DNA from: Fomes fomentarius
Lineage: Eukaryota; Basidiomycota; Agaricomycetes; Polyporales; Polyporaceae
NCBI GenBank assembly: GCA_022606135.1
Contig: JABYQN010000007.1
Span: 744,001 to 808,000, forward strand
Direction: 5' to 3'
Length of the DNA: 64,000 nt
Shown here: piece by piece, positions 1 through 9,550 of the stretch
Layout of the letters: the number at the start of each line of letters is the position of its first letter
Numbering within the stretch: the first letter of the stretch is position 1
Made by a program: the position numbers and the translations under genes
The notes under the pieces: model-generated
The model's input: the letters and a program-made list of their open reading frames with translations, nothing else
Databases searched by the model: none
What the model was told of the DNA's origin: nothing

Positions 1-1835
1 TTGCGTCGAAAAGCGTGGGCGCATTGGGTACGGAGCACATCATGACGTCTCGCATCGGGTTGGAGCTTGAGACTAGGTTGGGACAGATGACAATTGTGAG
101 ATTGTGTGCGTCCATCCGATTTGACGCGGACCGAAGCTGCACTTCGTGTAGCAGGTCTAGAAAAGACGTCAACGGATATCACAAAACAGTCACTCCCGCC
201 ACCTACGTAGGATGTTGCTCAAGAGAATGTATACACATGGTGGGAGCTCCGGGAGCAGTGTTTCTCGAATGTACATTACGGCCGACATATCGTTCGGATC
301 GTCCGTGGGCATTGGACACCTCCGGATAATTGGGTATAGCCTCTCAGGGAATATTGGCTCAGGCAGGTCATGGAGGTACTTCTTCAGCAAGACGGCTGCT
401 AGATGAGGATCACCGAAGGTCTCAAGCGATACGACGTGTCCTTCTCGCCATCAGTCATCTGCCTCTCGCATGATCGCTTGACCCTTCAAAGACAACTTAC
501 CTCGGTCATAGGCTTGGGCGGCTTGCTTGAGAAGTACTGAATTGGGCGACCGGCGGAAAAGACCCTCATCGTGCAAGCCTGTTACACAGTCAGCACGACC
601 ACAAGAGCGCACATGTGTCTGTTCCGACCTGTTGAACGGAGGTATTGTATGCAATCCTTGACCACGCGTGGGAGGCCTCCCTTCTCGCCATCGAATCCCA
701 TGAGCTCCTCGAGCGGGACGCCGAAGAGGTCTGACCGAGTCATGACAGGAAGGCTGATCTGTTTCTCATGCTTGAGATTCTCTCTGCAGGCTCGTTTAGC
801 ACCCGAAGCGGAAGTGGGAACGGCCGGAGTAGCGCTTACTGGTATACTGCCGGGGTATATCTATTTGTGTCAGAGGAACGTGGTATGCCAACTCAGAAAG
901 GGTATTAATATAAGTTATCTTGCGGAAGAATTTGGGACTGCTCCAATCAGAAGTGGCTCTTATGTGCGCTGTTATTCCGCCCACCTGATGATTGCGCCAG
1001 CCAGGGAGAACAACACTGCACGAGATATGAACTCAATGTCAAAGAGAGAAAGGTGGCGGACTCACTCTTCGTGAAGAAATTTGAATGAACGACGTACTAC
1101 AGCACGTCAGCACACGAAGTATGGGGGTGATAGGATATAATATCATGTACGTACCAACCGTTTGAGGTTCTTGCGGTACTTGCGGCTCAAACTACGGTAT
1201 GCCTTCCATACCCAGTTCCAGCCCGGTGTATGCCGATTACCAGCAGCCAGGAACACGACGGTATAGTCGGATTCGACTACATAGCAGTTCTAAGCATGCA
1301 TAGGGTGCCTCTGCAAGAAAACGCACCATATAGATCGAGGTATGATAATATCCGCCTACGATGGTGTCATAGAAGAGTGGTTGACGCAATAAATGGCCAC
1401 TCACACTAGTAGCAGGTCGTACGAAACCTCTCGCGGGTCAGGCATCGCAGACGCGCACATAACAATCCTGCAGCATGGTATCAGTCAACGAGTAGAGATA
1501 CTACTGTAATATGACACACATAGGTCGTGTCCTAGATGCATGATTAAAAGGGATACAAGTCGCGTGAGTATGAGAAGCAGTACGCACTCGTAGTCCACTC
1601 CGGCCTGGAATATCAATCTACTCATGACCTCCTGTATCCTCTCCTGTCCATAGTATCCCGACGGGGCTGTGTCCGAATTTGACGACTTGCTAAATGGCTG
1701 CTTGAAGAATGACTTGCGCTTGCTCGTTATGGGTGAGTCCGGGGGCATGTCAAAGGAGGTTGACCGCGAGGGAGAATTGATATTCGCAGAGAGCGCAGCC
1801 AGTCGCTGCTTGAGAGTCAGAGGGTTCGGAGGCAT
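1..1835 (-). CDS. SEC14-like/RhoGAP protein (3' end cut by window start)
   Basis: Rho-family GTPase-activating protein with an N-terminal CRAL-TRIO/SEC14-like lipid-binding domain; such proteins switch off Rho GTPases at membranes. Reading from the ATG at 1835: a Ser/Pro-rich N-terminus, then YGQERIQEVMSRLIFQAG, then a SEC14-like block at about 1190-1300 (TPGWNWVWKAYRSLSRKYRK) and about 800-960 (FFRKITYINTLSELAYHVPL). The RhoGAP domain follows at about 740-1: FGVPLEELMG, GLFRRSPNSVLLKQA with the arginine finger (first Arg of FRR), LLKKYLHDLPEPIFPE, and NRMDAHNLTIVICPNLV near the edge. Exons are separated by short GT-AG introns, for example at about 135-205. No frameshift or stop is seen in the exons read. 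The C-terminus lies outside the window. Family assignment is firm; exact intron edges are not all proven. Confidence 0.85.
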
Positions 1836-2513
1836 GTTTCCTGATGTCGCGCGCGGTTCGTGCAGGTATATGAAGACTCAGGCTCGTGTCAAGCAAGATC
1901 GGAGGAATGGGTTGTGAACGCGACCGGCGAGGAGAATCGGAGGTTTCAGCAGTGACAGCGACGAGGCACGCTTTGTGGCGTAGATCAGGCAAAACTAGCT
2001 TCGAGGGACACTCCGAATGTCGAGCGGGGAAGATGGAGGCGAGAGCAACAACGGAACCAGCAGCCACCTGAGACTTTGGCAGACAGGCACAACCGTCAGA
2101 AGGTGCCGCGTGACGCGTGACAGCCGGACCGTGCGGTGTGACACAAGGCTTAGGCTGATCTTGCACCCTAAGTCATTGACAGCATGCTTCAAAGTGACCA
2201 TGCCGAAAAGATTGTCGATCTTTTCCTGCCTCTGGTCAACCATAGATACCGTACATAGACCTCTCTATCCCGCACTAACGTCGGACCTGACATTTTGACT
2301 CATCGGCCGAAATATCCTTCGAATTGCACCAGGATCTACTTAAGAACTTGCAGGTAAGGGAATGGCATCCATCTTCGTAAGCCCACGCTCAGAGAATCCT
2401 CTTCTAGAGTCTCAGCCTCCGAGTCACTGGACGGTACGCTGGACATCGCAATATCACGCGGAGAATGCCTCCGCATTCTCGAGTTTCAAATTATCGCTGA
2501 CCTTTTTGCAGAA
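1836..2513. other. divergent intergenic/5' region
   Basis: Lies between the divergently transcribed RhoGAP gene and the methyltransferase. No conserved coding signal was seen in either strand. A pyrimidine tract and TTTTTGCAG end two bases before the methyltransferase ATG, so the right part may hold a 5'-UTR intron of that gene. Confidence 0.5.
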
Positions 2514-3326
2514 ATGTCCCAGTCAACCGTTTACACGCATGGTCACCACGCATCGGTGCTCAGGTCTCACACCTGGCGCACTGCAAAGAACTCCGCAGCC
2601 TACCTTCTTCCATACCTCAAACCCGGCATGACCATCCTGGACGTCGGATGCGGCCCAGCCACTATCACTGTCGACCTTGCTGCCAACTACGTTCCCGAAG
2701 GACACGTTACAGGCATCGATGTCCCTGGCATCCTCGACAGCGCAGCACAATATGCCGCCGAGCGGGGCGTCACCAACGTCACCTTCACCTCCGGCGACGC
2801 ACATGCACTCCCCTTCCCCGACGCGTCCTTCGACGTCGTCCACGCCCACCAAGTTCTCCAGCACGTCGGTGACCCCATCCAGGTCCTCCGCGAGATGCGC
2901 CGTGTCACCAAACCCGGCGGGATCATCGCGACCCGCGAGACCGACTTCTCCAGCTGGGCGTGGTGGCCGGACATTGAGGGCATGGAGGGATGGCGTGACG
3001 GATACAGCAAGGTCGCTCGCGCAAACGGGGGTGAGCCCGACGCAGGTCGCCGTCTGCACGTCTGGGCGAAGAAGGCGGGGTTCCCTGCTGAGAGCCTGAC
3101 GTTGTCCACGAGCACCTGGTTGTATTCCACCCCCGAGGAGAAAGCGTGGTGGAGCGAGATCTGGGCCGAGCGCACGCTGTCGTCAAACTTCGCGTCGACT
3201 GCGCTTAAAAATGGCATCTACAGCCAGGAGGGATTGGAGAAGGTCGCGGCTATTTGGCGTCAGTGGGGGGCCGACGAGGACGGGTGGATTAGTATAATGC
3301 ACGGTGAAGTCATCGCGCGGGTCTGA
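2514..3326 (+). CDS. class I SAM-dependent methyltransferase (UbiE/Methyltransf_11 type)
   Basis: Single-exon protein of 270 residues with a Rossmann-fold methyltransferase core. Motif I is ILDVGCGPAT at about residues 41-50. It is followed by GIDVPGILD (acidic strand-2 loop), DAHALPFPDASFDVVHAHQV (motif II region) and LREMRRVTKPGGIIATRE (post motif). The C-terminal half is rich in Trp and ends KNGIYSQEG..MHGEVIARV. The substrate cannot be read from sequence; fungal relatives are annotated as UbiE-like or small-molecule methyltransferases. The ATG at 2514 is chosen because motif spacing fits and a splice acceptor-like TTTTTGCAG sits just before it, suggesting a spliced leader. It lies 2.2 kb from the P450 run, so a tailoring role there is possible but unproven. 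Confidence 0.85.
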   Translation: MSQSTVYTHGHHASVLRSHTWRTAKNSAAYLLPYLKPGMTILDVGCGPATITVDLAANYVPEGHVTGIDVPGILDSAAQYAAERGVTNVTFTSGDAHALPFPDASFDVVHAHQVLQHVGDPIQVLREMRRVTKPGGIIATRETDFSSWAWWPDIEGMEGWRDGYSKVARANGGEPDAGRRLHVWAKKAGFPAESLTLSTSTWLYSTPEEKAWWSEIWAERTLSSNFASTALKNGIYSQEGLEKVAAIWRQWGADEDGWISIMHGEVIARV

Positions 3327-4100
3327 AAGAACTGAAGAAACGTTGGGGTAGAAGCACTTTGGAAAAGTCAGGAATTTCATACCATTTTGTTTCGTGATTC
3401 GCTCCAGGACGGGCAGATTGGCAGTGCACCGGCGGTTTTTGACAGGCAATATGCAACCCTCCCACAAGTACGACGGACTCCTCAGATCAGGAAGCCCCCC
3501 CGGACTCGGCCATCCAATACCAAAGATCTGATACCGTTTACCAACTTGGGCGAGTCCGGTCCCTGTGTAGCTGCTGCAGCTGCATAGTACCGACTTGGAC
3601 CACCATGTGAGTTCACATTATCCATGTTAGTCTCATATCTCTTACAGGTTGACCCACACATTTACAGGTTGTCCTGGCAGATATCACAGGTTGTCCTGAC
3701 AGATATTACAGAGCTCACAGACAACAACACTTGTGCTGATGCCAGATATAAATACCCTCTGGGGCGCAGACTGGAGGCAGCAAATGACCAATTTGGAACA
3801 CCTCGGGATCAGTGCTAGTTGCGAAGCGCGCGTCGAAGGTCATGGATACAGGAGTTTGACAGCAGCAAGCGTCGCGTCTATCAGCGTAGTCGAAAACACA
3901 TTATTGGTAGCTATGTGAGTACTGAGAAGTCCGTGCAAAAACGAAAGTCAACCAAAGAGAAGGAAAACATATGGGACCCGAGCGTATACGTAGCGTCATC
4001 ACAGTCCGAGCGGAAATTTGTCCATGATCATCCGTAAACCTGCACCACGCGGCCCTAGCCCCTCCATCCATGCCTCATCCTATGACTCGGCATCCAGCCT
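3327..4100. other. intergenic, with tandem and dispersed repeat
   Basis: No gene seen. Holds one copy of a dispersed direct repeat (about 3570-3660), a 22-bp tandem duplication (3664-3707) and a plus-strand TATA-like GATATAAATACC at about 3744. These suggest a promoter-like relic with no recognisable product downstream. Confidence 0.4.
3664..3707. repeat. 22-bp unit in two tandem copies
   Basis: Positions 3664-3685 and 3686-3707 match at 20 of 22 bases (unit starts ACAGGTTGTCCTG). A further ACAG follows and a related ACAGGTTGACC lies at about 3646. Function unknown. Confidence 0.75.
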
Positions 4101-4732
4101 CTAGCGGAAGGCTTGTCGAAGGAGGGAATAGCCAGAGAGGAACATGATGAGGAATGTTACGGTCAAACTGACGAAGGCCGGGTGTGTGGCGTAGTCTGAC
4201 CATGCGCCGTTACATGTCGGACATGTCCAGCCTGAGTCATCCGACGACGATGTTCAGTACCGACTGAGCAAAACGACAAGAGAGGTTACGTACTGTCTAA
4301 CGGCTCATACGGTTGTGGGGTGTAGAGCGCAAACTGAAGCGCAGAGTTCTCCTGAAGCTTACCCGCCTCCCTCGCCGCTCCGGGCCCTCGGTCGTCCCAG
4401 ATGTGCAGCACGTACTTGCCAGGATTAAGCGGGAGATTCGAATGCGATTGCTGGTACGACCAGATATCCCAAGTGACCTCTGTCGCTGTCCCGGGGATGA
4501 CACCGTCTGTAGGGCCGACGGGGTAGGTGTTGCCGTTCGCACCAATCGCGGAAACGGTAAGCGAGGAAGGGGTGGAGAGAACGTCGGTGAAGTTCCATGC
4601 AAAAGTGATGGTGATTGAGGGGGCAATCTTGTAGTAGGATGTGGCAGTCTGGGGCGGCTTGGTGATGGTCAGGCCACCAGCAGGTGCAGTCTGAGGAATG
4701 CCGGACGACGAAGGACTCTGATTCTGCGACAT
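4101..4732 (-). CDS. DUF7137-type membrane-anchored protein
   Basis: Two exons, 4294-4732 and 4231-4101, join in phase (A|GC gives Ser) to 189 residues. The body reads LTITKPPQTATSYYKIAPS and ITFAWNFTDVL, a beta-rich domain I recognise as the basidiomycete DUF7137 family. After the intron comes WTCPTCNGAWSDY, then a C-terminal membrane segment, PAFVSLTVTFLIMFLSGYSLL, ending RQAFR. The family is usually secretory with a signal peptide and one C-terminal anchor. Function is unknown. The ATG at 4732 is the only one in frame, yet just upstream the same frame reads a hydrophobic, signal-like FLLVALFAAPLGPFV, preceded by a GAC repeat and no Met. The true N-terminus may therefore use an unseen exon, or the start may be damaged. 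Confidence 0.7.
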
Positions 4733-4785
4733 GACGAACGGGCCGAGGGGGGCGGCGAAAAGAGCGACGAGAAGGAAAGTAGTGT

Positions 4786-4809
4786 TGTCGTCGTCGTCGT
4801 CGTCGTCGT
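4786..4809. repeat. (TCG/CGA)n trinucleotide microsatellite
   Basis: About eight perfect GTC/TCG repeats immediately upstream of the DUF7137 coding region. On the minus strand it encodes an Asp run in the DUF7137 frame, right where the start of the signal peptide would be expected. Confidence 0.8.
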
Positions 4810-4994
4810 GTAAGTACCACCGTCGTAGGGCGTGTGAGGCCGCACAGTCCAGAGTGCGTCACGTCACACATCACTGCTGTGACAGTACTGGTCACGTCAC
4901 CTGTGCACATGGAGGGATGGCGTGACCAGGGCGTGACGAATAGATACATACATGCCCATCATGATTGACTTTACGGCGGACTTGCAATGTGAGT

Positions 4995-5110
4995 CGCTGC
5001 CGCAGCTGCATAATACCGGTTTTACTTAGACAAACATATGAGTTCACATATGACATATCCACGTCGGCCTCGTATCTCTAAGTCTTTCGGGTTGATCCAC
5101 ACGTCCTATA
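4995..5110. repeat. second copy of dispersed direct repeat (first at about 3570-3660)
   Basis: Shares GCAGCTGCATARTACCG, GAGTTCACAT, TATCCAYGT, CTCRTATCTCT and GGTTGAYCCACAC in the same order with about 3570-3660, with small gaps. The two copies are direct and bracket the DUF7137 gene. A plus-strand TATA-like TTTATATATGA follows at about 5250. The rest of 4733-5511 shows no gene. Confidence 0.6.
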
Positions 5111-5511
5111 TCTACAATTCGCCAACCGCTCAACGCCGGTAGTGCCGCATCGATATTGCTCGCTGTGAGTCTGTGACAAGTTCTTCCACGACAAACCGGG
5201 CCCTCTGGAACCTTGTTCCCTTGGTTCAGTGCTTTCCACAGGGCACATCGTTTATATATGAAGACAAGCAGCTGGTACACCCGCGTCTGCTTTCTTGCTT
5301 TCTATCGCATTATCACTCGCTAGTGGAAACTTATGTGAGTTAATTCATGGTCGCGCCTGACACACTATCGATGTACGGCCCATACATTCACTGTGCAAAG
5401 ATGCGGTTGAGATACTCACCGCCCGCATTCCATGAATACATGCATACAAAACGGTCACAGTATCAGTACGTGTTACAGAGTGTTATGTGTTATGTGTCAT
5501 GACTTCCAATC

Positions 5512-7628
5512 TCATCCCATCTCCTGTTCTGCGGCATATCCACTGACGAGTGCTTCTGCCCAAGCGCCCCGCGGTTTGATTGTACACCGACAGTCCTCAG
5601 GTTGCCTACACAGGTGTGCTCGCGTCAGACACACACACCAATCATGCACACCCTGAAGAGCTCACGAAGAAAACCCATCAGTCATGGTCATCTCGATCTT
5701 GATCTCTTTTCCGTTCTCATCTAGCGGCGGGGTGATATCGAAAACGTGCAGCACCGATGCAATGTTGATGAACAGCGTCGCGTCGGCAAAGTGTCTCCCA
5801 GGACATGACCTGACAACAGAGGACACACGTTAGAACACACGTTAGAACACACAACTACCAAGTTACACGACATCTTACCTTCTGCCGAATCCGAATACGA
5901 ATGTGCCGGGATCGGTCACGTCAGGATCCAGTTTGCCGTCACGTATGAATCGCTCGGGACGGAAAACGGTCGGGTCCTCGTAAACGTCCGGGTCGTGCAT
6001 GCAAGCCCTGTCGAAGAATATCATATCAGTGTCATCCCCCATAGTATGCACGATCATGCCGACCATATATTTCCTATCAGCATTGTCCCAGCAGGAATGA
6101 AGTATCCTTGAAGTTCGTCATCCTCGATGGTCGAGTGTGATAAGCCTACGGGTAGAACAGAAAACCACCGTAGGCACTCTTTTATGATAGCATTCACGTA
6201 GACCAGCGCATCGCGGTCCCCAAATTCGGGCAAACGATCGTTCCCTACGACGGTGTCTAGTTCCGCTTGGGCCTTCTTACGCACGGAGGGGTAGAGAGAC
6301 ATTGCGAGGAAGAAGACTTGCAGTGTGGAGGCGGTCTATGAGCACGATAAGGTCTCGAAAAAAATCCAGAGTTGGAGAGAGCGTACGTACAGTCTCTGAA
6401 CCAGCTATCGACAAGAAGAGAGATTCATAAACATCATCAGCAACGGCTGAGGGACAGTAAGAGAAGAACTCACCCTCAAAGGTGACGCCCGCGACGCTCT
6501 TAGCCACCATATGTGGGTCATAGATCGGCAACTGATTCTCGTTCCCCGCTTGGCAGCTTGCAATTATGTCCGCAACGACGCAGTGAGGCGCATTGCCATT
6601 GTCCTTCTCTGTTTGAGTTGACTGTGCGAGGGGATTGAGAGGATACACGTACCACTGCCTCTAAGTACCTGTCGAACGGAGCATCCAGTTGACGCCACGA
6701 GTCCACGCGCCACTTCGCGAACTTCTTCTGGAAGCCCCCGCCGGGAAGGAACGATGGAACGTGACGGAGGAAGTGGATGTAGTCCACGAGAAATCCTCCG
6801 GAGACCAGAATTTGTCGTGTTCCCAGGATACCCACATTGATTGCCAATAAAATTGAGTCATTCTTGTCTGCGATGTCCACGCCATATGTGATCTTCAGTA
6901 TGACAGAAGATATCGACCTATCATTCAGCCTCATTGTTATCGCGATGAGCAGGAACTTCAATGACAGATCACGCACAACTGAATGTGGTCTTTCAGTTCA
7001 CCCGTATTCTCGAGTAGCTTGTGAAGGAACTGGTGTGCAAATGCCTGCTGTACCGGTTTGTACTGATCGATTGCACCCGGGTTGAAGTGCTGCCAGAACA
7101 TGCGTCGATGATGTCTCCAGCTTTGACCATACGGCAAGAATGCCCAATTCCAATCGTGTCCAGTCCTGACGGTACGTTTGTGAGATAACGCCTCGCTTCA
7201 AAATGAGATGACTGGGGACCAAAAGAAGTACGCACAGACTGAAGCTTGGGGTCTGCACGCGGCTGCTGGTATTCGCTGAGCGTCTGTCCATGAACGCGAG
7301 GATAACAGCGGGGTCTCCTAGTATGACCACGGATTGGTTCAGAACGCGCAAACAGACGACGTTTCCTATGATCCAGATTGTTATCAAATCTAGAAGCTGC
7401 AGTAGGGTATGTGTGATACCCACCATATTCGGCGCATAGGTTGCGGAACCCGAGCCAAACTCTAGACTTTGGCATGTGGAAGAAATTGCCTATGAAAGGA
7501 AGTCCTTTGGGACCCGGAGGAAGAGGGAGCCCGCGAGAGCGTGCCCTCCAGCTCGCGAGACTCCGAAGGTAGATGATGATTAATGTCAGAAGCCCCAAGA
7601 GGGCCGGAGCTGCAAGGTTGGACGGCAT
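5512..7628 (-). CDS. cytochrome P450 (copy 1, O-methylsterigmatocystin oxidoreductase-like)
   Basis: Membrane-anchored heme monooxygenase; substrate unknown. The start at 7628 gives a hydrophobic anchor ([13 protein letters not shown]) and proline hinge [11 protein letters not shown]. Later exons give [18 protein letters not shown] (C-helix), then a 14-nt microexon at 6391-6404 carrying most of the I-helix motif AGSETT. Next come KECLRW (ExxR), FRPERF, and the heme loop [15 protein letters not shown] with the intron falling inside the loop. The last exon, reached after a donor at about 5685, reads [11 protein letters not shown] and stops at 5512. About ten introns; all catalytic motifs are present. 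One donor, after GNI, is the poor GTCGGC. It is clearly paralogous to the next two genes but more diverged. A TATA box lies 53 bases upstream. Confidence 0.85.
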
Positions 7629-7680
7629 GAGTAGGATAGTTGGCGAGGGGCTCAGACCTATGGACCTTCAGGACGTGGAT

Positions 7681-7688
7681 CTTTATAC
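7681..7688 (-). promoter_or_regulatory. TATA box of P450 copy 1
   Basis: Minus-strand GTATAAAG, 53 bases upstream of the ATG at 7628, a spacing compatible with a short 5' UTR. Confidence 0.5.
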
Positions 7689-7826
7689 GAGTACAGTACG
7701 AAAGGGGACAGCGTTTATCAGCCCTATCATCGACTGAGATAGGACGCTCCGGTCAACGCTTCGTAGGCCGGCTGTATCTTGACATGAATTGTAGAGTAGC
7801 AAGAGTAGCAAGGTTGCAGAGCCATT

Positions 7827-7926
7827 GCCGCCAGCGGTGGCGGCACTTCCGAAGGAACATGGAACCTACACCACGCGCCGATGCGCTTTAAGTAGGGCCT
7901 TTGCTGCTATAGGTTCCCATGTTCCC
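7827..7926. promoter_or_regulatory. dyad symmetries upstream of P450 copy 1
   Basis: A short perfect dyad GCCGCCA-GCGG-TGGCGGC (7827-7844) lies next to a longer imperfect inverted repeat: AGGAACATGGAACCTAC (7853-7869) against ATAGGTTCCCATGTTCCC (7909-7926). They sit about 200-300 bases upstream of the P450 start. They could be regulator sites or ends of a small element; no function is shown. The remainder of 7629-8322 shows no gene. Confidence 0.35.
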
Positions 7927-8322
7927 ATGAAGTCCCCGCATGAGACCAGCCTGGATCGGATATATGGTTTGAGTTCACGGTGACCTTTTGACAACGATCC
8001 ACAATACGTCACTTTCGTCGCCGCCTGACCCCCGCGCTCGGCTGCTTCTGTGGAAGAGAGTCACATCAGCCGGTACAGCACTGACATGAGGTCTACATAC
8101 CCAATCACGTCACAATGGGTGACTAGGGTGGAGGGACCAAGAGCGCCGCGTCTAAACGGATCCTTCAACTTGAAGACAGAAACCCGATCTTTGTACGCCT
8201 TGGACTCGTGCATGAAATTTCTGCCCATGCATACCGTCTCGGCACTGTCCTATATCTCGGGCTTCACGGCATGCACCAGATCATGCTTCCCATCAGTGTC
8301 AGTAACGTACCGACCGGTTCTA

Positions 8323-8650
8323 TCAAGTACCCTCCAATCTGGTGCTGTAGGCCAACCATAGTATTTTCTCGAGGAAGGGGGCATTCGAAAGCTCGTCCAT
8401 GCAAGTGAAAAAGGCACCGGCCGCGTGACATGGCATGAGGGTCTGCCGGCAATGTTGCTTCGTCTTCTAAAGCCCTCTTCAGTATCAACGTTACAAACAG
8501 CCGCCGAACGAGAGATCCTGGCTCGGAACTTACAGATGATTTCCGAGGGATTGCTTCCAATTTCGTCGCCACCCGTAAACTTTTAGACATCTCCTCAAGC
8601 ATCGCCCACCAATCCGCTGAATTGCCGTCGTGGCGGAGGAATATCGCCAT
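8323..8650 (-). CDS. possible small two-exon gene, 86 residues, unknown
   Basis: I do not recognise this protein. Exon 1 (8534-8650) starts MAIFLRHDGNSADWWAML and ends at a canonical donor GTAAGT. Exon 2 (8323-8466) follows an acceptor CTTTAG and reads CHAAGAFFTCMDELSNAPFL, ending TRLEGT and a stop. Both junctions are phase 0, so the frame is kept. The intron is 67 bases, normal for this locus. A minus-strand TATATAT lies about 170 bases upstream, followed by a CT-rich stretch typical of fungal start sites. No signal peptide is evident. It lies between P450 copies 1 and 2. It may be a real small gene, the remnant of a longer one, or a chance pairing of ORFs. Confidence 0.35.
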
Positions 8651-8820
8651 AATAAATTGAAGTTAGGGACCCGGCGGAACGACCTCTATGAAGCTCGAGT
8701 TTACAGGATTTGCTGAGTTTCAGCACTCTTTGCCTTCAGACCTTGAGAGTGGAAGCAAGGATGAGTCCGCCAATCGAGCAATGTTGATTGTGGGGAGAGG
8801 ATAAGGAGGTAGAAACGCCA

Positions 8821-8827
8821 ATATATA
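8821..8827 (-). promoter_or_regulatory. TATA-like box upstream of the 86-residue ORF
   Basis: Minus-strand TATATAT followed by pyrimidine-rich sequence running toward the ATG at 8650. The rest of 8651-9550 contains no coding region I can support. Confidence 0.35.
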
Positions 8828-9550
8828 GAAAGCGCCACACACGGGCGCTACCCCGTCATCTCCTGCTTTGCTAGCTTCCTCCTTCGGCTGGTTTATCTAT
8901 GGCCAAGGTATATTGCACGTTGGGCGGTGTACACGCATCATGAGTATGATGCATGCGACGTATCCAGGCAAAGCCCAAACACGATGTCCGGACCTATGCA
9001 GCGAGCTCAGTTGAATTTTCCGAGATCTTCCTGCAGTGACATCTGCGCGACACCCAACGTTAGCACTACTTGCTCGAGAATCAAAAGCATGCCATACCAC
9101 AGTTATTTAAACACTCTGGAAGTCTCTGCGCTAGACGGACGACCTTGAGAAGGCATGAGACCTGCGGCATCAGTCTCAAACCCACTACATGGGGCCACAG
9201 CAGTGGAAGCAGCAGGCGTGAAGTCAAGTTTGAATACATAGGCAGAACTACACCTTTTTCTATTTTCTACGAGTGCCTCATCTGAACGCCGTCTCTCCAT
9301 TCAATCCTCACGGGAAAAGGTGCATCGTGCCCGTCTGAGCTTCTGGAGTACCCAAGTCGGACATGATCGTACAGCTTGAGCACACCCTTCATGTTGTTGT
9401 CGAGAAGTCACAGTCATAGCAGTACACAAGTCCCATTGAGGTTCGTAACCTTCTCTAGATACATCTCTGTCTCAGCCATAGTTAGTTGATCGCCCTTTCG
9501 CTGTCATTCTCATCGAACTCATCATCAATGAAGGCTACATTGAGTGAGCA

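Noticed and set aside
5823..5858. Tandem GTTAGAACACAC units
   Set aside because: Real small repeat, but it lies inside an intron of P450 copy 1 and is best explained as simple-sequence slippage.
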